Under the pieces are notes generated by a model. That model saw only the letters and a program-made list of their open reading frames with translations. It was not told where the DNA came from and made no database searches. 64,000 nucleotides of DNA from positions 18,224,501 through 18,288,500 of the forward strand of contig OZ059896.1 of NCBI GenBank assembly GCA_964057225.1, written 5' to 3'. Numbering within the stretch: position 1 is the stretch's first letter; each line of letters opens with the position of its first letter. The DNA comes from Auanema rhodensis. Taxonomy: Eukaryota; Nematoda; Chromadorea; Rhabditida; Rhabditidae. This document shows positions 1 through 12,821 of the stretch, in pieces. A program made the translations under genes and the position numbers.

Positions 1-25
1 TCTCTTTCTTCCTATCTCTCTCTCC

Positions 26-66
<41 letters not shown>
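1..66. repeat. TC microsatellite at left edge
   Basis: Nearly pure TC dinucleotide tract with a few CCC/TTT interruptions; it probably continues beyond the left edge. It is the first of at least six long TC tracts whose pyrimidine strand is the + strand. Confidence 0.95.
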
Positions 67-70
<4 letters not shown>

Positions 71-688
71 TATTTCTCTCTTGATTATAAGCATATACTT
101 TCTCCTGAAAAGTCTGTCTTACCATTTCCTATTTCTCTCCAATATTGCCTTTTAACACTTAACAGTCTTAATACGGTAATTGTTTTTCCTCAATGCTATT
201 GTCCTTTCATCACTCCTAACCTTCGTCATAGATTCAAGTCCTTCTTCTCTTAACAAGTCTATCAACTTTTCCTTTTCAACCCCAACATCTTTCGCTGTCA
301 ACTCCCGTCTAAACTCAAAAAAACTATTCACATGTGCATTTTGGTAATTTGTCCAGCATTTCGATCTCCTTTCCTTCATAATACATCTATAAATCCATTT
401 AATTTAAAATATTTCCATATCCTCATGTTATTACACCATTTTCCTTCATCATACCGTCATTATATTTTCTTCACCAGATTTGGTGGAGTCCCTGTGTCTT
501 ATTACCTCCGTGCCCACCCCCAAGCCAGCAATCTGTTCTGTTCTCACTTCATTTCGCTTCGGTTACCTCCTGTATACATATATAGTTTATTGAAATTCAT
601 CGTCATCATCTCACTGCAATTCATTTTGGCTTTCCGCTCAACACAGATTCTCTTGTTCTACTTCTTTACTACCTATCCTTCTCATCAT

Positions 689-742
<54 letters not shown>

Positions 743-1900
743 ATCTAACTCAATCTCACAGTTTCACAGCTCTCTAACAACCTTCACATATTTTCCTTTC
801 ACTTACTCATCTCTTTACAGTCAATTCTTCATCTAATTCATCCCTCAACGAATCATTTTCAATCAGGCATTCGCCTCACTGAGCTTTAATCACATCCGAC
901 CAACCAACAGAACAACATCACAAATCGACGACATAATGTACACAAATTTCGAAACAAATTATGTTCTGGACATCCATTTATAACTTTACGTCAAAAATCT
1001 TTCAATATCTTCCTCTAATTGTAATTTTCTCATCGTTATTCAACCTTGTAATCAGTTAGGTCTTGTTTTCTAAAAAGGAATCCCTTATTCCAGTCATCGC
1101 CGTCTCTCATCTATGAAGCAAAAGATTATTTTTTAAGTCAAAAGATACCTGCAATTGGCTGGATACTTTCTTAAATACCTTTCTATAATAAACTAGATTC
1201 TATAATACTCTCAGCTTTATGAATTCTTAGAAGTAAGAGTAAAGTTTTTTTCATTTTCATTCTCAAACCATTGTCTTCAATATTACGAGAAGCTTCTTAT
1301 TTATTTATTTTAATTTTATTTTTTAATTTGAATAATCATATAAACTGTCTATTAAACAACATGAGTAAGGATGGGTTGAGACAAGTTTTTCATATGTTTG
1401 ACACATATTGTGGCAAAATGGAGGACAGCTCTTGAGACCCTTCTTGTTCTATTGACTTATAACATGACAACGAACTTTTTCCAAAAACGAAGTGCAGCTT
1501 GCCGTTGTCGTCCTAGGAGCATCTTTTCCATGTTTCATCCAAAAGTTTCCTCCTCATATTCGAATGAAAAGAGAATGTTATAGAGAATTCAAAGAAAATA
1601 TATTTACTTAAGTCAGTATTGTGAATTAATAAAACTTGTTTTATATTTAGTAAGATCTATAGTTTTCTTTCAAAAAAACGATATTCGCATCTTTCTTACG
1701 TCATCATTCATGAATTCAAATTATAATGATTCATCCATCTTAGTTTCTTTTTTGTTTTTCTTCTAATTTTGAAATTTCTTTATCAGATTTTCTCTCTTCT
1801 ATAGTTTATATATTGTGAATTACAATTATTTATTTATAATTTTCTTATTTGTTTTTTTAGAAATCTATTTGAACGAATTATGCAAAGGAGATGAATAGCT
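67..1900. other. Spacer upstream of the receptor gene
   Basis: AT- and pyrimidine-rich sequence with no supported exon. It contains a second TC microsatellite at about 691-737. Open frames here translate the repeat (Leu-Ser runs) or have no splice signals, so I call no gene. The last 200 bases before 1901 should hold the promoter or trans-splice site of the receptor gene, but I see no recognisable element. Confidence 0.6.
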
Positions 1901-3745
1901 ATGAAATATATACAAAAATTTCTGATTTTAGGCTGTATTTTGCCCTCTATCTGGTATAAATTGTATTTTATTATATTTTTTTATAATTAAAACTTTAGCT
2001 TGAATCAAAATGAAAGAAATGATTTATCAAGAAAATTTAAATATTATTTCTCTTCTGTTCGTCCTACATCTCCAGACAACTTCATAAGTGGTCAAAATGG
2101 AACATTCTTCAACATTAAAACTGAAATTCACTTACTTTTAGCTTCAACTCGAACAGTAAATTTTCGTTTTTTTCCTTTTTTTTTCATTTTCCTTAAAATT
2201 CTTTTTTTCTTCAAATTTTAGAATGCCATCATTGTTGATGTTTTAATATCATTAACATGGATTGATGATCGACTACTATTACGTGAATTACCGGATCGTT
2301 TAGAACTTCCGGTTGAGTTCCAACCATGGACTCCTCGTATTCAAACATTTCCAACATCGCATAGTCAATCTGTATTCTTAACTCCTAATACAGGAAGTTT
2401 AACATGGTATCACAGGTTGCTGATGCTTTCCAAAGTTGAAGTAAATGTTTTTTTCATTAAATTATAGAATTAAATCAGAAGTTTTGTGCGAGAGTGCAGC
2501 TTGGAAACGACCATTTCATAGCTACAAATGTGAGCTTATTCTGGAAAATATTGGAAGTAAGAAATCTAATATGATATTCATAGGTATATAATTACTTTAG
2601 ATGAAGTTCTAACTATTGAACGATTACGAGATTTTCGTCAAGATGTCCAAACATCAAGGGTTGTTGCACAGTTGGGTATGTTCTTCTCACTTTCAATATA
2701 GATTATCAAATGAAATAATTCTTCAGATCGTTTTCCAAATACTAACCTTATTTTGAGGTTTAATGGAGAATGGCAATCCAGCTTATTAGCTGTATTTCTT
2801 CCATCTATTCTTGTCATATTTCTTGTATTTTTTGCCCAATGGAAGCGACGGAAAGTCCAAGTTTTAGTTTCAACAGCTTGCCTTGTTTGCTTACTAGTAA
2901 TGGTATATATTCTTCAGCTTTTATGTTATTTGAATGAATTATCCAACTTTTCAAATAATATTATAAGAATTTCTTTTTAAGTTGACTGGTAATCGTGATA
3001 GTTCTGGCGCGACTTTACTGGATTTGTGGCTAAGTGGATGCTTTCTGCATTCAGTCTTTCTATTAGCTATTGATTTGATTCTACCAGCACGTCGAGTAAG
3101 TTCTACCTTCAACTTCATTGTTTTCTAATACAATAGTTCTTTTTATATTCTTCTTAATGTGCTCTTGCTGGTTATTTTAGGTCCGTTATTCTTTGATTGT
3201 CCCTGTTGAACGGAATCAACAGCGTGGACCGGTCCAGATAGTAGCGAAAAGTAAGTTAGCTGCACAACATCCTGTCAACACCTAAATCATGAAAAAACTA
3301 TCTGAAACTTAATTTGTTTCTTACGTCATCTTCCCCACTTGAAAAGTTTCTTTTAGCCGAACGAGAATCCACCGGATTCCAATCAACCTTGGAACGTTTC
3401 GTGGACAAAACCTTTGGGCGAACACGCGAGCCATCGGGAACAAAGACAGAATTGGTAGCAGCTTGTCCTGAAGAGGTTAGATCATCATCTTTGAATTGTA
3501 TTTGACAAACTCAACTATATTGACGTCACATGGTTGTCTATTAGCATCTTTAAAGAAATCAACATCAAATCTTTGGAATTTAAGATATGAAGTCATTTAA
3601 TTTTCTTTTTTTATAGACTCCAGTTCAAAGACAAGTTACATCAGCAACATTAGGGGAACGTAAACGTCTGGCTCTACTAGCAGTTGCTTCCAGCTTCTTA
3701 GCTTTCATGTTAATATACTTATTACTTGCTTTATCAATTAATTGA
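1901..3745 (+). CDS. Divergent Cys-loop ligand-gated ion channel subunit
   Basis: Probable pentameric ligand-gated channel subunit of the plasma membrane. Ten exons join in phase: 1901-1953, 1999-2155, 2222-2415, 2468-2556, 2601-2675, 2727-2902, 2982-3095, 3181-3250, 3357-3475, 3617-3745, giving 391 residues. Exon 1 encodes a signal peptide (MKYIQKFLILGCILPSI). The extracellular domain has a Cys-loop with exactly 13 residues between the cysteines (CESAAWKRPFHSYKC). Four hydrophobic segments follow: M1 with the expected proline (VFLPSILVIF), M2 after a basic linker (KRRKVQV), M3, and M4 at the very C-terminus. Oddities: the usual FPxD inside the Cys-loop is degraded, no vicinal Cys pair is seen in the loop C region, and the M1-M2 linker has neither the PAR motif of anion channels nor the GE motif of cation channels. 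Ligand and ion selectivity cannot be told. Family call is firm; subfamily is not. Confidence 0.85.
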
Positions 3746-4639
3746 AATATAAGCAACAACAACAACCAAACCTTGGTATGATGTAAAAACAAAAGCTGCG
3801 AAATATCGAGCTTAGAGATTTCATATATGAACTTCTTCTCTCTCATCATCATGCTTCTTTAATCGTTTATAGTTGAATTTTAAAATTAATACAAATAATA
3901 TTGAAATCATTATCATATCTTTTCATTTTCTTTCAAAGTTTAAATAAAATTATTTCAATTTAGAAACTATCATACATAGTTTCGATGTATTCTACTATTC
4001 TAGCAAATCTCATTTACTTTATCAATCAATTTTTCTATTTTACTTATTAAACGTCTTGAACGGTTTTCAACAAAAATTCTCGTGATATATCCTTTAATTT
4101 TCTTTTTTATTCAAAATTATACTTCAACTTTTCACTAGAATATTATTCAAATCTAATTGCCAATTTTCCATCTAAAACTCAGGAATATTTGCATTTTTTT
4201 TTCATATTAACATTATTATGTTTCAACTTTTTTTTTTGTAAATAAATCATTCATTACATTTTTTTTGTTATTAGAGTTTTTATTAAATTATAAAATATTA
4301 ATTATAAAACTAGAATTCAAAAATTTATGAAAATACTGTACGTATATAACTATTACTCAATGTATGCATAATATGTAAGCTGGTGTTCCAGCTCAGTCTT
4401 CATCATCTTCTCTATGTTTTTCCATTCAGAATTGGAAATAAGCGAAGCGTGGATCAAAAAAAGTAGCTTTTTTTAAGAATTCGTCATTTGCAATCGTTTT
4501 TTAGAAAAAGCTGTTAGTGGTAACGATGACATCACGAACAAAATTCTTGCAAACCGCGACGTTTGTGACTGAGTTGATCCTGAGCACTTTTAGTCAATTG
4601 TTATTACGAAAGAAAACAACGTTACTTTTCTAATTTTTT
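3746..4639. other. 3' flank and AT-rich spacer
   Basis: Contains the probable 3' UTR of the receptor gene (AATAAA-like sequences near 3940) and then strongly AT-rich sequence. The part from about 4380 may belong to the hAT element, but no terminal inverted repeat was found. Confidence 0.5.
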
Positions 4640-5721
4640 TTTATTAACTGGCAGCTTCCGTATGTGAACGCAACTGTTTTATTCGATTTCCAAGATATCA
4701 ATGTAGCTTCATGATAGAGCTTGAGTACGTCAACAACGAATTTGAGAAAATCGAGCTCAGACTGATTGAACAATGATTCACCTTCTTGAAATGCAATTCT
4801 ATCGTAAACTGAATGCTATAAAGTAACTCACCGTTATCTTGAAAAGACAGAAAACGTACCATTTTTAAAAAATGATTTATCATTTTATAAGTACTGCTCC
4901 ACCTTGCATGATTAAATTCAAAACGTGAGGAAAACAGTGAATACTAAACTATATTTCAATGAAAATCTTCCAAGAGTAACTAAGTTTTGTTTTCCTAGCA
5001 TTTCACAAGTTTTCTTGACATTAGTGGCACCATCAGTTATGCAAGCTATCATCTCGTTCATCAAGTTTGGATTGAGCGAATCATTCAGATTGTTCTTCAT
5101 CATTTGGGCCGAATGTGAGATAGATCAATAACATCCCATATGAAGTTCAACCGTTTCTGACTATCATAATTGATTGTGTGAGCTGTCACAGCCAACAAGG
5201 AAACAACTAGAATAAGAGTTACAACATATCAATGAAACATACTTTTCAAACGATAAAAAACTAACCTGTGTTCTCGGAACTCCATGCGTCAAATGTTATA
5301 GCAAACGTTTTTGCTTTCTCAAGAGTGAGTTTGTTAGTATTAGCAACTTCTGCAACAAATTGATTCATGAAAAAAAAAATAGTTACCTTTGGAAATCAGC
5401 TTCACGACTTTCATCGCTGTTGTTCTTGATGAAACGTAATACGCAGGATTCAGTTTTTTAAAGTAACTCTTTCAAAAAATAGTTATCCAGACAATTGACA
5501 GGTAAATAAGCAGAAGATATGAATTTGGCAAACAGCATATTGATTTCATTCTGGGTACACTTGGGTGTGCTTTCAAAAAAGTTAGAAAGACTCAGCTTAG
5601 CAACATGCTTCAAGAACTTGCAATCAGCCACATGCGTTTTCAGCATGGTTTTTTTTTCAGCACCCACAATCAGTGTACATCTTCGAACATTTTTTACAAT
5701 GGAAGAAGCCTTTCTCATCAC
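4640..5721 (-). mobile_element. Decayed hAT-family transposase
   Basis: The minus strand encodes ordered hAT transposase segments broken by frameshifts. From 5721 downward: a zinc-finger-like Cys/His stretch (HVADCKFLKH), then FAKFISSAYLPV, a LNPAYYVSSRT segment, TFAITFDAWSSEN (the aspartate-containing hAT core), VSLLAVTAHTIN, CITDGATNVKKT, CFPHVLNLIMQ (the C-x2-H...LNL motif) and an ELDFLKFVVDVLKLYHEATL segment. Neighbouring segments lie in different frames, so the copy is not functional. At least two junctions look like true introns (about 5356-5392 and 5205-5265), unusual for a simple transposon copy. The C-terminal dimerisation region and terminal repeats were not found. Confidence 0.8.
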
Positions 5722-5883
5722 TTTGAGATATATTTAAAATACGTGTCGTACTTATTTCCCATTATTAATTTAAATGAATAGAAGATGTAAGCCTAACAGG
5801 CAAACTACGTGATCGTTATAGGACTCATAAAAAAATTAGATAATCGGTTGCAAGTATAATACATATATTACATAATTTAATCC

Positions 5884-6820
5884 GTTCGCCCCGCCCTTTA
5901 ATTTTTTGAATTTTCATACTAATTTTTCCGAACAAAAATTTTTAATATTTAGAAAATTTCTTAATAAATAATTTTGAATTTATTCATTCTTTTCAGAAAT
6001 AGTTTTGATTTAAATCAATTAATTTGGTCTTGTTCGTGATGGATGTTGTTCATATGCGTCACATTCTCTTGTATCATTTTAAAGAAGGAGTTTCTGCTAG
6101 AGAAGCCTTTCGAAAACTGAAATCGGTATATGGAGATTTGTCTCCAGTGTATAGTACGTGTAAGAAATGGTTTTCCCGTTTCAAAGCTGGAGAGACCGAC
6201 CTTCGGGATCGTCCAAGACCTGGCGCTCTGAAGAAATTCAGCGATGAAGACCCAAAACAGTTAAACAAATTGAAAAAAATAACAAAAAAACAGCGGGCAA
6301 AGTCATATTAAAAATTAAGAACAGATAGTATTGATGTAGTATTGAATTATAAAAGGTTTTCTTTTATTTCCTTTCCCTTTCTTAATTATTTGTTTCAGGA
6401 GTCTCTTATACCAATTTTTGTCTTTTTTTTTCACACAGCTGGCACTACCCAAATATTATTCTGGACATTTCGGCTTAACTTGGAATTCGATATCTTCTCG
6501 ATACGTTTTGGAAACTGCGCAGAATGAGTAAAGGTGAGCAGATCCATTGGCATCACCAAGGCCCCAACACGGTTTTCTCAGATGCGCCTCCGTTTTGTTG
6601 AGCTAAAATGTTTTGCACCACCTCTACTCTCTAGACTTTGAAATGTTCGTGAACATTTTTTTTTTGAGAAAAGTAAATTATTTTTCAGTAAAACAATACG
6701 AGATCATAAGAATGTTGAAAGAATTTCATAGGAATAAGAGGAAACTGAAATATTTAATAAATTAATTTGTATAAAATTTTTTTTCTTAATTTTCTTAGTA
6801 ATCGAGGGGGGGGCGGAACA
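5884..6820 (+). mobile_element. Truncated mariner-like element
   Basis: The element is defined by the mariner transposase N-terminus at 6038-6310 and by GC-rich flanks that look like imperfect terminal inverted repeats. The left flank at 5884 reads GTTCGCCCCGCCC; the right flank, reverse-complemented at 6805-6820, reads GTTCCGCCCCCCCC. These stand out sharply in AT-rich DNA. The interior lacks the catalytic part of the transposase, so this is an internally deleted derivative of about 0.95 kb. The exact ends and a TA target duplication are not certain. Confidence 0.6.
6038..6310 (+). pseudogene. Mariner transposase N-terminal fragment
   Basis: About 90 residues resembling the paired helix-turn-helix DNA-binding part of mariner/SETMAR transposases: MRHILLYHFKEGVSAREAF, then WFSRFKAGETDLRDRPRPG. 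A full mariner transposase has about 340 residues with a DD34D catalytic triad; none of the catalytic region is present and the frame stops at 6311. I see no sign that this fragment is spliced to a host gene. Confidence 0.8.
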
Positions 6821-8084
6821 AGTAAAGAACTTAATATTTGCATCATTAAGCGATAAATATCACATACTTCACATTTTTGTATGAAATACAATCACACCCG
6901 TCACTGGTTTTAACATTTTTCAAATCGCTGATCATGTTTTCAATATTGCTCAAATCTTTCGGAAAGACCAGCTTGTTTTAGTTCCTTCGATCACCGGTTG
7001 TATTGGATCAGCCAGAAAACTCACTCACACATACCCACACTCTCTGATACGATATAACACAGAATGGATTTGAAAGATTATAACTTAATCAGCTTTTATT
7101 ATGATTTAAAAAAAAAAAAGAAAAGAGTCAAAAATTGAATTTAAAATTGATAAATTGTTTTATGGAATATTGTTGGCAATATGTACAAAATGCAAAAAAT
7201 ATCTTGATGAGTATTAGTAATTTGGTCAAAGTCATTATATCTATTCGTTGATCCTCAACAAACATCCAATAACTACATTTACTAATATTATATAATTTAT
7301 TTAAAAATAAAAGTTATTATTTAATGAAATTCCAATGATTATTATGAAATATGACAAGTAAATATATATATAATGACCCTAAGTGGATGAAAATGACATT
7401 TAGTGGTTGAAAAGGATGGTAACGAAATAAAACTAATGAGCATTTCCTTAGTTATTAACAATGGGCAAACTTAATATTTTACAATCTTCACTCATTTCAT
7501 TGTTCAAAGATCTTCAATGCATTTCATTTAACTCTAATATTTCATCTTTTTTTTATTTCAACTGCGCAATTCGACTTCACCCTAATCTCACAACATAGCA
7601 TTATCTTATTCGACGTCGAAAAAGACGGATGAACGTCAGACGGCTCAAACAGTTAGCGTCGATACAAAACGTAAAAATCATCATCAATTCATACTTCCAT
7701 TCGATTGAGCGCATTGACAGTTGAACGTCAAATATCGTCGTCAAATAGAGTCTAATCTCAAGACAAAACGATATCAACTTGATAGGAATTCAAGAATCAT
7801 GATGTTCACTACTAATGCTATTGAAGCTTCATTACAATGTTCTTTGTAGATTGTACATGTTATACAACGTTATATTCTTTAATTATTTGTTTAATTTTTC
7901 AATTTTTCTTTTCAATTCTTTTAAAAATATTCTTATATTTGTAAAAGTCTTTGCTCTTTCTCAACATCAAACTCCATACATACATACATACACATATATT
8001 TCTTAGCATCATATTGAGGATATTTAACAACAGAGAATACTTGAATTTACTGCTCATTTTCAAGTTCTTATAAATTCTTCATAC

Positions 8085-8089
8085 TCTCT

Positions 8090-8160
<71 letters not shown>
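8085..8160. repeat. TC microsatellite
   Basis: Long TC repeat followed by CTCA tetranucleotide units (8158-8176). Confidence 0.95.
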
Positions 8161-8163
<3 letters not shown>

Positions 8164-11100
8164 ACTCACTCACTCTCGCTCTCTCTCCCTTTCTATTTTT
8201 CTGTCCATTGTATGCCACCACACGTTAAGATGTTGAACGAAAAAAAAAAGAATTGAAATCCGAATCCCCTGTAACGCGCTATCGACAATGTCGTGCTCGT
8301 TGTCGTCGTTCCTTCTTGTCTATTCATAAAAATCTGTTAAACAAGTTTTGAGCTTCAAGTTGTTACCTGACACACCCCCAATAAAGTTTTTTTCACAGAA
8401 TAATAGTTTGCACGAGTAAAGGATACAAGAAAATGAAGTGATGGGTATTGATGAATGGAATCAAACTATACAGATCTTGACATGAAATGTAGCGAATTTT
8501 TATAAAAAATATGATCACAAGGTTGTCATTGTTGGGTTCCATGTGAATTTCATTTTGTATATATTCTTCTTATCTTTGGGACAAATACTTTATTTAAAAT
8601 CCAAAATGTGTTTTCTGACTTTTGTCCTTTTCTTCCTGAAGGATTCCCTCTACCCCCTACCCTTGCTTTCAAACTTTCTGTAATCTCCAGGGAAATTTCC
8701 GTTCAGAAATATTGAATAATGTTTAAATTATTTTCTCTTTGCTTGACAATTCTTTTTTTTTTGTAATTTTCAAAACAAAATTAATGAACTGCTTACATAC
8801 TTTTATACTTATGTTTTACCTCATATAATCAAATTGTTGGCAAAGTAGTTAAAGCCTATAAGAAAGGAAGAGAAAAGGAGATAGAGATAGACATAGAGAG
8901 AGAGAATCAGATAGAGAAATGTAGAGGAAGAGAAGAAATGAAAAACGAGAGAGAAAGAAAGAAAAATTCATAAATTACCATATAAAACTTTATGAGTTTT
9001 CAAGGAATCACATGATGATGTTGGTTATGACAATGGTCCAATCATATTTGACTCCAGTTCTCATAAAGTTCATATCAAGTTCAAAGCTCACGTGAAACAT
9101 CCACGTGTTGTTCTTTCTACTGCCATCTCTTTTCATAATTAACATCATCATCATCATAATCATTCATTAGAGCAAAGTGCCAACTACCATTGCTGTTATA
9201 ATTTGCTGACGCAATACTCGAGAAAAAATGTTATTTTCCGTCCCAATTTTTCATCCGAGTTCTACCACAACGCTTGTAGCAGCATTAGCTAGAAACTTGA
9301 AATAAGCTCAAAGTTGATCATACGTTTATGTCTGAATCTTTTGCCTTTTTTTCCATATTTTAGAACAAAGAACATTGAGAATTACGCAAATCACGTAAAC
9401 TCTTCTAGATCTAGTCGTTAGTATATCTTGAATAGTTTGTGTGCAGTTATGTGGAACAATTCTCATTATTCCTTTTTGGAATTATTTTCCTCATAAATTT
9501 CAAAGAAATCCGAGTTTTTGTGTTTTTTTTTCATAGAAGCAAGAAAAAAGAAGGAGAAAATTGAGGATAAAGATTAATAGAAATCAAAAGAAAAACTTTT
9601 TGTTTTGTTTTACATACATGTATATGGTTACATATATGTATATTCTTCATTAACTATGTATTTATTCATATTTTAAACTTTTTTTAAAATAAAAATCTTT
9701 TTAATAAATAAAAAAATAAAATTATTTAGTTATATGAATAATAATTATAATTTATATTATTATTATCAATAAAATTATAACAGTTTTACTCATCTTTTTG
9801 TAATTTTCAGCAATAAAATGTTTTTAATTTTCTTTTCTTTTCGCATTTTTTTACCGAAGAGCTATTATTTTTTTATTTTGAACTTGAGCTTCATTTCTTT
9901 TTCAACTTTGTACTCTTCTTTTATAAAAATATAATAACGAAAAACAAATATCAACATTTGTACTTGTTATTGAGATTGTAAGCTTGTTGATCTTCTTTTG
10001 AAACTATGCTCCAAACGAGACCCGTACGGATTATTCGGAACGAAAATAATGTATTTCATGTTATTCCAAACAAATTCTTTTATATATATAAGGTTAAGGA
10101 TTGAATAGTAATATATATTTTCTCACTATTTCATCCACATTCATCAAATTTTTTGGATAAAAATTAGTAAAAATAACGTGAAATCAATGGAATCCTCTAG
10201 ATCCCTCCTTCCCAATGTCCGTTGACTGCCCGATCTACTCGCCCCATTTCTACATAGAAATCGTATATTGTTGCTCTTTATTCAAGAAAGAACATTGGGT
10301 TTGTGAAATTCATATTTCTTCCTCACTTGTTACTTTTTCCTTTTTTTTTTCTTTTTTTCTGTTTTTACATTTTCAACTTTTTCTTGTAATTTTAAACAAA
10401 TATCTCACTTCAAGGCGACAGGCTGTTAAATATTCTGATAGAAGATCTGAAAGATCACCCAGAAAAACCACTTATGATCATCTCATGTCAGCTTAAAGCT
10501 TTAAATGAGTGACTGACAGGACCTTATGATAAACGCTACATGTATTATCCTGATTTTCGATGTGTAACTACGGGTCCATTCTTTAAGAGTTTTCTCTCTC
10601 TCTCTCTTTCTGTGTCTGTCTGTCTCTGTCTCCCTCTGTCTCTCTCTGTCTCTCTTTGTCCCATTTTTAACCTTTTCTGAAAATTTTTCAATTTCCCATT
10701 TTCATGGTTTTGCCGTCCCCTGAACTTTTATTCAAACCTACTTTATCTTCAAACTTTTTCTATTTCATCTTTGGCCTTCTCATTTATTTCCTCAACTTCT
10801 TCATTTTCTTTTCTACTTATTATGCATTTATAAGATGTTAGTATATGTATACATTGATGCTCAGGTTGTTCATAAACAAAGCTTTATATCAAGTTGTCTC
10901 ATTTCTATGCTACCTATCGTTTCTTCAGCTTTTCTTTCCTTTTCTTTCATTTTTCAATCATTCAAAATTCTTTCTTTTCTTTTTCTTTTTAAGAAATTGC
11001 CGGTTCAGCTAAGCAGATTTATAACGAAAAAAACGTTAAAAGAACCATGCTTCTTCCAGTCACCCCCAATTTCCCGTCTAAATTGCCGACTTCCTTTTTC

Positions 11101-12241
11101 CATTTTGCTTGTTGTGTGTCCAGCCATAGTTGGATGCAAGGAGGGGGGGAACCTCCAGATGCTAACCTTTTAATATGTTTGGTCGTTTAGTCTATAGCTT
11201 TCTGTTCTCAAGACTCTTCTTTGATTTTTTTATTCAATTATCACCTTGCCATTACTCCTTGTTTTTTCGATTCTTCCTTTTCAATACATATTCACACAAT
11301 TTCTCTTTTATCAATCCCTCTTTCTTCTGTCGTTTAGCTCCTCTCTCCCAACACCCTTCCCCGTTCAGTCATGGTTGCTTCCTAATCTTTTCTGCTTCGC
11401 TATACTACTAGTTTCCTTGTTTTTACCACATTCTCATCGTCCTACATAATCTTTTTGCTCAATAAACCTTCTCCAATGACTTGAATCATGAATACCAAAA
11501 ACGACAAACTGAAGCCACTGAGCCGAATGACAACGCGCCTATTCTTCCACGGACTCAAAAGAAGCTCATTATTCGGGTCTTCTTTCAGATACATCTATGA
11601 GCTGACTTCTGATTCTCACCCTAGCGGGGCTCATCACTTGTACTTTGTACGGCGATCGAGTGTGAAAAGAATAGAATAGCCAAGTAAAAGACGCAGAGAG
11701 TTAGGAAGATGAGGCACATTAGGAAAAGACGAGATAGCTAACAGGGTTATGGACAAGAAGGCGTCGACGACTCCAGAGGCCAATCCAGCTAATATCAGTC
11801 GTTTGTAAAATCTCTTTTTACAACTTTTGCTTCCTTCTCTCCTCCTCTCACCATCCAGCATTTCTCTCGCAGTCATTTTGAAAATCTTTTTAGTTCCTTT
11901 GAGCATCTATCCGTCTCTCCTCTCATCTTGGTTTCCGATCATTGTCATTGGAGTAATTCTTCAACTCTTCTTCAGTCATTGTCGGCTATTCTTTTATTAT
12001 TTTCTAATTACACACATACACATAGACTGACTCATTCACTCACTAACACTCAGTCATTCATTCACTCACTCACTTACACTCACTTTATTCTTCAGCTTCA
12101 TCATCCTTCTTCCTGCAAAACCTCTTCTCATTCGGGTTTTTTCTCTTCATTCATACGTCTTTCTTCACATTCATGCTTTCTGCTGTTGTTGTCTCTTCCA
12201 TCTATTGGTCAATTCGTCTTGTGTCCAGGGTGTTCATGGTG

Positions 12242-12285
12242 TCCACACACACACACACACAAACACACACACTCTCACACACGAT
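12242..12285. repeat. CA-rich microsatellite
   Basis: Short imperfect CA repeat (CACACA units interrupted by AAA and TCT) in the pyrimidine-rich spacer. Confidence 0.85.
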
Positions 12286-12821
12286 AGCTGCAAATTACAA
12301 AAGTTGATCCAACCTCTTCTTCTTATTCCACTTCGTCAGGCTCACTGGATAGAGCTACAAAGCAATTTTTTTCCAAATGTATTTCTAGTTCTACATAAGT
12401 TATTCTATATCATGTTTTACTTTTCTGTCTATCTTAGTATAATACTAACCGTATATATTCTCTTAAACTCATTCTGACCTGTTAATTGAAAACTGGAAGA
12501 GATTATAAATTTTTCTCCGATCTTATTAATCGAAAAGCGGAAGAGTTTTATCAATTTTTTGAACTTTAGAACCTCATCACACCTATCTCATACTTTCTGG
12601 CTTAGAAACGTGTCAGCAATGTACTTTAACTCAATTATCATCCATCATGCTTTTCCCGATTTACAACCACGTGAGCATTGCAGTCATTTCAATATGCTTT
12701 ATCTCTATTTTCTTTTTTTTAATTGGTCTTAACTGCTCTTCATCGTCAATGTCATCAGTTTTTTTCACTTAAATCACCTGAAATAATATTTTATAACTTT
12801 TTCTTTCAGTTTTCTTCACAG

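Larger units (their letters stand above)
6821..12821. other. Long spacer or upstream region of the 14-3-3-like gene
   Basis: Six kilobases without a supported exon: AT-rich sequence, a long TC microsatellite, and from about 10560 a strong pyrimidine bias on the + strand. Two short stretches look weakly exon-like (9012-9146, ending HVKHPRVVLSTAISFHN; and 10413-10496, SRRQAVKYSDRRSERSPRKT) but I could not join either to a gene in phase. Upstream exons or promoters of the 14-3-3-like gene may lie here. Confidence 0.5.

Noticed and set aside
332-748. Long open frames across TC or GA repeats (also at 14298-14654, 14305-14523, 15766-15972, 17949-18288)
   Set aside because: They translate the microsatellites as Leu-Ser or Arg-Glu runs and have no splice sites or conserved content.
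10835-12477. Several overlapping + strand open frames rich in Phe, Leu and Ser
   Set aside because: They arise from pyrimidine-rich DNA with few stop codons; there is no domain, acceptor or donor support.
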